Below, one piece after another: positions 61,169 to 64,000 of a stretch of 64,000 nt of DNA (the stretch's first letter is position 1; each line of letters opens with the position of its first letter). Source of the DNA: JBNJGB01 sp051747385 (GTDB lineage: Bacteria; Myxococcota_A; UBA9042; PHBI01; JACKFB01); NCBI GenBank assembly GCA_051747385.1, contig JBNJGB010000010.1:124001-188000 (forward strand), written 5' to 3'. Both the position numbers and the translations under genes were made by a program. Under the pieces are notes generated by a model that worked only from the letters and a program-made list of their open reading frames with translations, had not been told where the DNA came from and did not search any database.

Positions 61169-64000
61169 ATGATCGATCGTTCGTCCGCAGACCGCGTACG
61201 CCGCCGGAACGCGCGCGTCCTGTACGTGGCGTTCATCCTCTCCGGGGCGGCCGGGCTCGTCTACGAGGTCGTCTGGGCTGCGCTCCTGGGCCAGCTCGTG
61301 GGCGGAACGACGGCCACGCACACGGTGGTCCTCGCCGCCTTCATGGGCGGCCTCGCCCTGGGCAATCGCTTCGGCGGACGGTGGGCGGACGGGCGGACGG
61401 CCCCGCTCCGGCTCTACGCCTGGCTGGAGGTCGCCGTCGGCGTGCTCGGGGTGCTTTCGCCGCGCCTGGCGGACCTGGCGGGGACCGTCTACGTCGCGCT
61501 CGCCCCGGTTCCGGAGAGCGGCCTGGCGTTCCTGGACCTTCCGCTCCGGGTGCTCCTGGCGGCCTGCACGATCCTGCCCGGCGCGTTCTTCATGGGCGGC
61601 ACGCTGCCCGCGCTGGTCCGCGCGACCACCGACCGCCTCGGCTCGCTCGGCCGCTCCGTCGGGTGGCTCTACTTCGTCAACAGCGTCGGGGCGACCGCCG
61701 GCGCCTTCGCGGCCGGCTTCCTCCTGATCCCGAAGCTGGGCCTCGAGCTGTCGGTGATCCTCGCCGGCATGGTGAACCTCGGCCTGGCCGTCGTGGCGCT
61801 GGCGCTGCTCCGGATCAGCGGCGAGCCGTCGGAGGCCCCGGCGCCCGCCGACCCCAGCGGGAAGCCGGCCCGGACCTACACGCCGCGCCAGGCGCGCGCG
61901 GCCGTCCAGGCGGTGCTGCTGTCCGGCGTGGCGACCATGGTGGTGGAGATCGTCTGGACGCGCGTGCTCGGCCTCACCATGGGCGGCAGCGCTCACGCGT
62001 TTTCCATCATGCTGTCGACGTTCATCGGGGGCATCGCCCTGGGCGGCATCATCGCCTCGCGCATCGCCGGCGACGATCGGGACGCCTTCCGGCCCCTGCT
62101 CTGGGCGGAGGCGATCGCGGCCGGCTCGCTCCTGCTCCTGGCGCCCTGGTACGACCGCCTGCCCTTCCTCTTCCACCGGGCGGCCTCCCAGCTCGCCCGG
62201 GACGGCGGCGCCTATCCCCTGTACCTGGCCATCAGCACCGGCATCGCGATCCTGGCCATGATCATCCCCACGGTGGCCATGGGCGCCACGCTGCCCCTCG
62301 CGAGCCGCGTGGCCACGGGGAGCCTCGGCGAGGCCGGGCACAAGGTGGGGAGCGTCTTCTCGGTGAACACCCTGGGCAACGTCGCCGGAGCCGCGATCGG
62401 AGGCCTGCTGCTGGTGCCGACCTTGGGCCTGGAGACCAGCCTCCACGTGGGCATCGGGGTGCTGGTCCTGGCGGCGCTCCGGCTCGTGATCGCGACCGGC
62501 GCGCGCCCCGTCGTACGGTGGGCGACCGTGGGCATCGCCGCCGCGGCGGTCGCGGCCCTCGTCCTCAGCCCGGGCTGGAACCTCCACGTGCTCCACGCGG
62601 GCCTGTACCGCGTGCTGGACAAGGACTACGGCAGCGTCGAGGAGTTCGAGGCCACCTCCTCCCAGGTGGAGTTCCTCTTCGCCGAGGACGACGCGGAGGC
62701 GACGGTGAGCGTCGTGCAGAACGCGGCCGGCCACCGCCTGCTCCGCATCAACGGCAAGAGCGACGCCTCCAACCACGGGGACGTCCCGACGCAGGTCCTG
62801 GTCGGACAGCTCCCGGCGCTCTTCCACCCGGCGCCGAAGCGGGTCCTGGTGGTGGGCCTCGGGAGCGGCATCACCGTGGGCACCCTGCTCGCCCACGACG
62901 CGGTGGAGCGCGTGGACGTGGTGGAGATCTCCCCCGCGGTGGTCCGGGCGTCGCGCTACTTCGACGAGTGGAGCGGCGCGCCCCTGGACGATCCCCGGGT
63001 GCACCTCCACGTCCAGGACGCCCGGAGCTTCCTCAAGGTCTCGCCGCAGGGGCGGACGTGGGACGTGGTCGTCTCCGAGCCCTCGAACCCGTGGCAGCCG
63101 GGCTCGGCCATGCTCTTCACGCAGGAGTACTACGAGCTGCTGGCCTCGCGCCTGGCGCCGGGCGGCGTGATGAGCCAGTGGGTGCACACCTACGAGATGA
63201 ACGACCGGGTGCTGGAGACCATCCTCCTGACCTACGGCTCGGTGTTCGGGGACGCCCGGGTGTGGAACTCCAAGGGCAACGACATGGTGCTGCTGGCTGC
63301 CCCGGACGGCCTCGAGGCGGACTTCGACCGCTTGGAGGACCACCTGGCGCGCCCCGCCGTGGCCGAGGAGCTGGCGCGCATCACGCCCGACGGGCGAGAG
63401 GTGGACATGCTGACGCTCCTGTCCCACGAGGTGATGGGGCCGGGGCGGTTCCGGGCGCGCTGGGGCCACCCGGAAGGGCGCAACCTCCACACGGATCGCT
63501 TCCCGGTGCTGCAGTACCAGGCCCCGCGAGCGTTCTTCGCCGGCGAGCCCGCGGAGACCTTCAGACACGCCGACCAGCGCCACATGGCCAGGGGCGCCGT
63601 CGACCTCCTGGCGTCGCGCTGGCTGGGCGAGCGCCACGTGCTCCGGGAGGACCTGGTGCGCCTCCACGACTACTTCGACGCCCGGGACCGCTCCCTGGAC
63701 GAGGCGGTGGAGCGGGCCCTGGCCGCCGAGCTGTGGGAGCGTGCGCCCGACGCGGCGGACTCCCTGGAGCGGCTGGCCGCGGCCGACGCCCTCGACATCA
63801 GCGCCGAGGCGCGCCTCTGGCAGGCGACCCTCGAGGAGGGCGTGCCGGACACGAAGGAGCGGTGCATGGCGTGGATCGACCACGAGTTCCGGCGCCTGGC
63901 CATGTCCGTGTCCATCTACACGCCGGCCCGCTGGGCCCGCTTCGACTCGGCACGGGACACGTGCCTGGAGCGCTATCCAGACCTCGCCGAGGCCGTGGAG
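61169..64000 (+). CDS. Fused-type spermidine synthase / MFS-like protein (3' end beyond window)
   Basis: The frame is open from the ATG at 61169 to the window end (944 codons) without a stop. The N-terminal 460 residues hold about 12 membrane helices, with LVYEVVWAALLGQLVGGTTA typical of the family and a repeated half. From about 480 a soluble spermidine-synthase-like domain follows: LRINGKSDASNHGDVPTQVL, VLVVGLGSGITVGTLLAHD (SAM binding), VVEISPAVVRASRYF and SEPSNPWQPGSAMLF. It resembles 'fused MFS/spermidine synthase' proteins of unknown substrate. Residues about 790 to the edge are helical, in a TPR-like style. Confidence 0.85.
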   Translation, partial: MIDRSSADRVRRRNARVLYVAFILSGAAGLVYEVVWAALLGQLVGGTTATHTVVLAAFMGGLALGNRFGGRWADGRTAPLRLYAWLEVAVGVLGVLSPRLADLAGTVYVALAPVPESGLAFLDLPLRVLLAACTILPGAFFMGGTLPALVRATTDRLGSLGRSVGWLYFVNSVGATAGAFAAGFLLIPKLGLELSVILAGMVNLGLAVVALALLRISGEPSEAPAPADPSGKPARTYTPRQARAAVQAVLLSGVATMVVEIVWTRVLGLTMGGSAHAFSIMLSTFIGGIALGGIIASRIAGDDRDAFRPLLWAEAIAAGSLLLLAPWYDRLPFLFHRAASQLARDGGAYPLYLAISTGIAILAMIIPTVAMGATLPLASRVATGSLGEAGHKVGSVFSVNTLGNVAGAAIGGLLLVPTLGLETSLHVGIGVLVLAALRLVIATGARPVVRWATVGIAAAAVAALVLSPGWNLHVLHAGLYRVLDKDYGSVEEFEATSSQVEFLFAEDDAEATVSVVQNAAGHRLLRINGKSDASNHGDVPTQVLVGQLPALFHPAPKRVLVVGLGSGITVGTLLAHDAVERVDVVEISPAVVRASRYFDEWSGAPLDDPRVHLHVQDARSFLKVSPQGRTWDVVVSEPSNPWQPGSAMLFTQEYYELLASRLAPGGVMSQWVHTYEMNDRVLETILLTYGSVFGDARVWNSKGNDMVLLAAPDGLEADFDRLEDHLARPAVAEELARITPDGREVDMLTLLSHEVMGPGRFRARWGHPEGRNLHTDRFPVLQYQAPRAFFAGEPAETFRHADQRHMARGAVDLLASRWLGERHVLREDLVRLHDYFDARDRSLDEAVERALAAELWERAPDAADSLERLAAADALDISAEARLWQATLEEGVPDTKERCMAWIDHEFRRLAMSVSIYTPARWARFDSARDTCLERYPDLAEAVE

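Overview
The window is very GC-rich (about 70 % by eye), densely coding DNA. Its gene content suggests a Gram-negative bacterium of the Myxococcota / deltaproteobacterial type. The clues are an AgmX/PglI-type protein, many lipoproteins with Asp- or Cys-rich linkers, an IgGFc-binding-like surface lipoprotein, a giant RHS protein, a SLATT-type membrane protein and an rpoH gene head-to-head with clpB. The lineage is inferred from gene content; no rRNA or tRNA gene was recognised.

Layout. 1-10 kb: a cut-off amidohydrolase lipoprotein, a membrane protein with cyclic-nucleotide-binding-like domains, an AgmX-type protein, a SAM hydrolase, an internally deleted nucleoside transporter and three surface lipoproteins. 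10-17 kb: a coiled-coil protein, a protein with a DUF2325-like C-terminus, then divergent rpoH and clpB. 17-23 kb: a secreted beta-propeller-like protein, the ergothioneine pair egtD-egtB coupled to an exodeoxyribonuclease III gene, and a small lipoprotein. 23-36 kb: malQ, a HEAT-repeat exported protein, an aminotransferase, an RND exporter overlapping a glycosyltransferase gene, a second divergent glycosyltransferase, argC lacking its catalytic cysteine codon, and a gutted MFS transporter. 36-48 kb: an accessory stretch with a SLATT-type protein, a three-gene set (lipoprotein, trypsin-like protease, exported protein) and a 2,381-residue RHS lipoprotein lying between a fragment of a pyruvate dehydrogenase E1-alpha gene and the intact gene. 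48-53 kb: a complete pyruvate dehydrogenase operon (E1 alpha, E1 beta, E2, E3). 53-64 kb: methyltransferase, HrpB helicase, sulfotransferase, a cytochrome b / Rieske pair, an aldo-keto reductase and a cut-off fused-type spermidine synthase.

The most interesting structure lies between the genes. Two copies of a 162-175 bp element (1577-1751 and 5795-5956, opposite orientations) share 18-bp terminal inverted repeats. Each is flanked by its own perfect 10-bp direct repeat, so they look like transposed, non-coding MITE-type elements. Both carry tandem GGCAAG/GGCACG hexamers. The same hexamer arrays occur inside two other, differently bounded intergenic elements (9806-10045, itself flanked by an 11-bp direct repeat, and 34393-34641). 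These elements share further blocks with one at 10635-10814.

Several genes look decayed or altered: two transporters have lost their middles but keep both ends in frame, ArgC has Gly in place of its catalytic Cys, and short coding fragments lie between genes. Together with the inserted elements this suggests active small-scale rearrangement.
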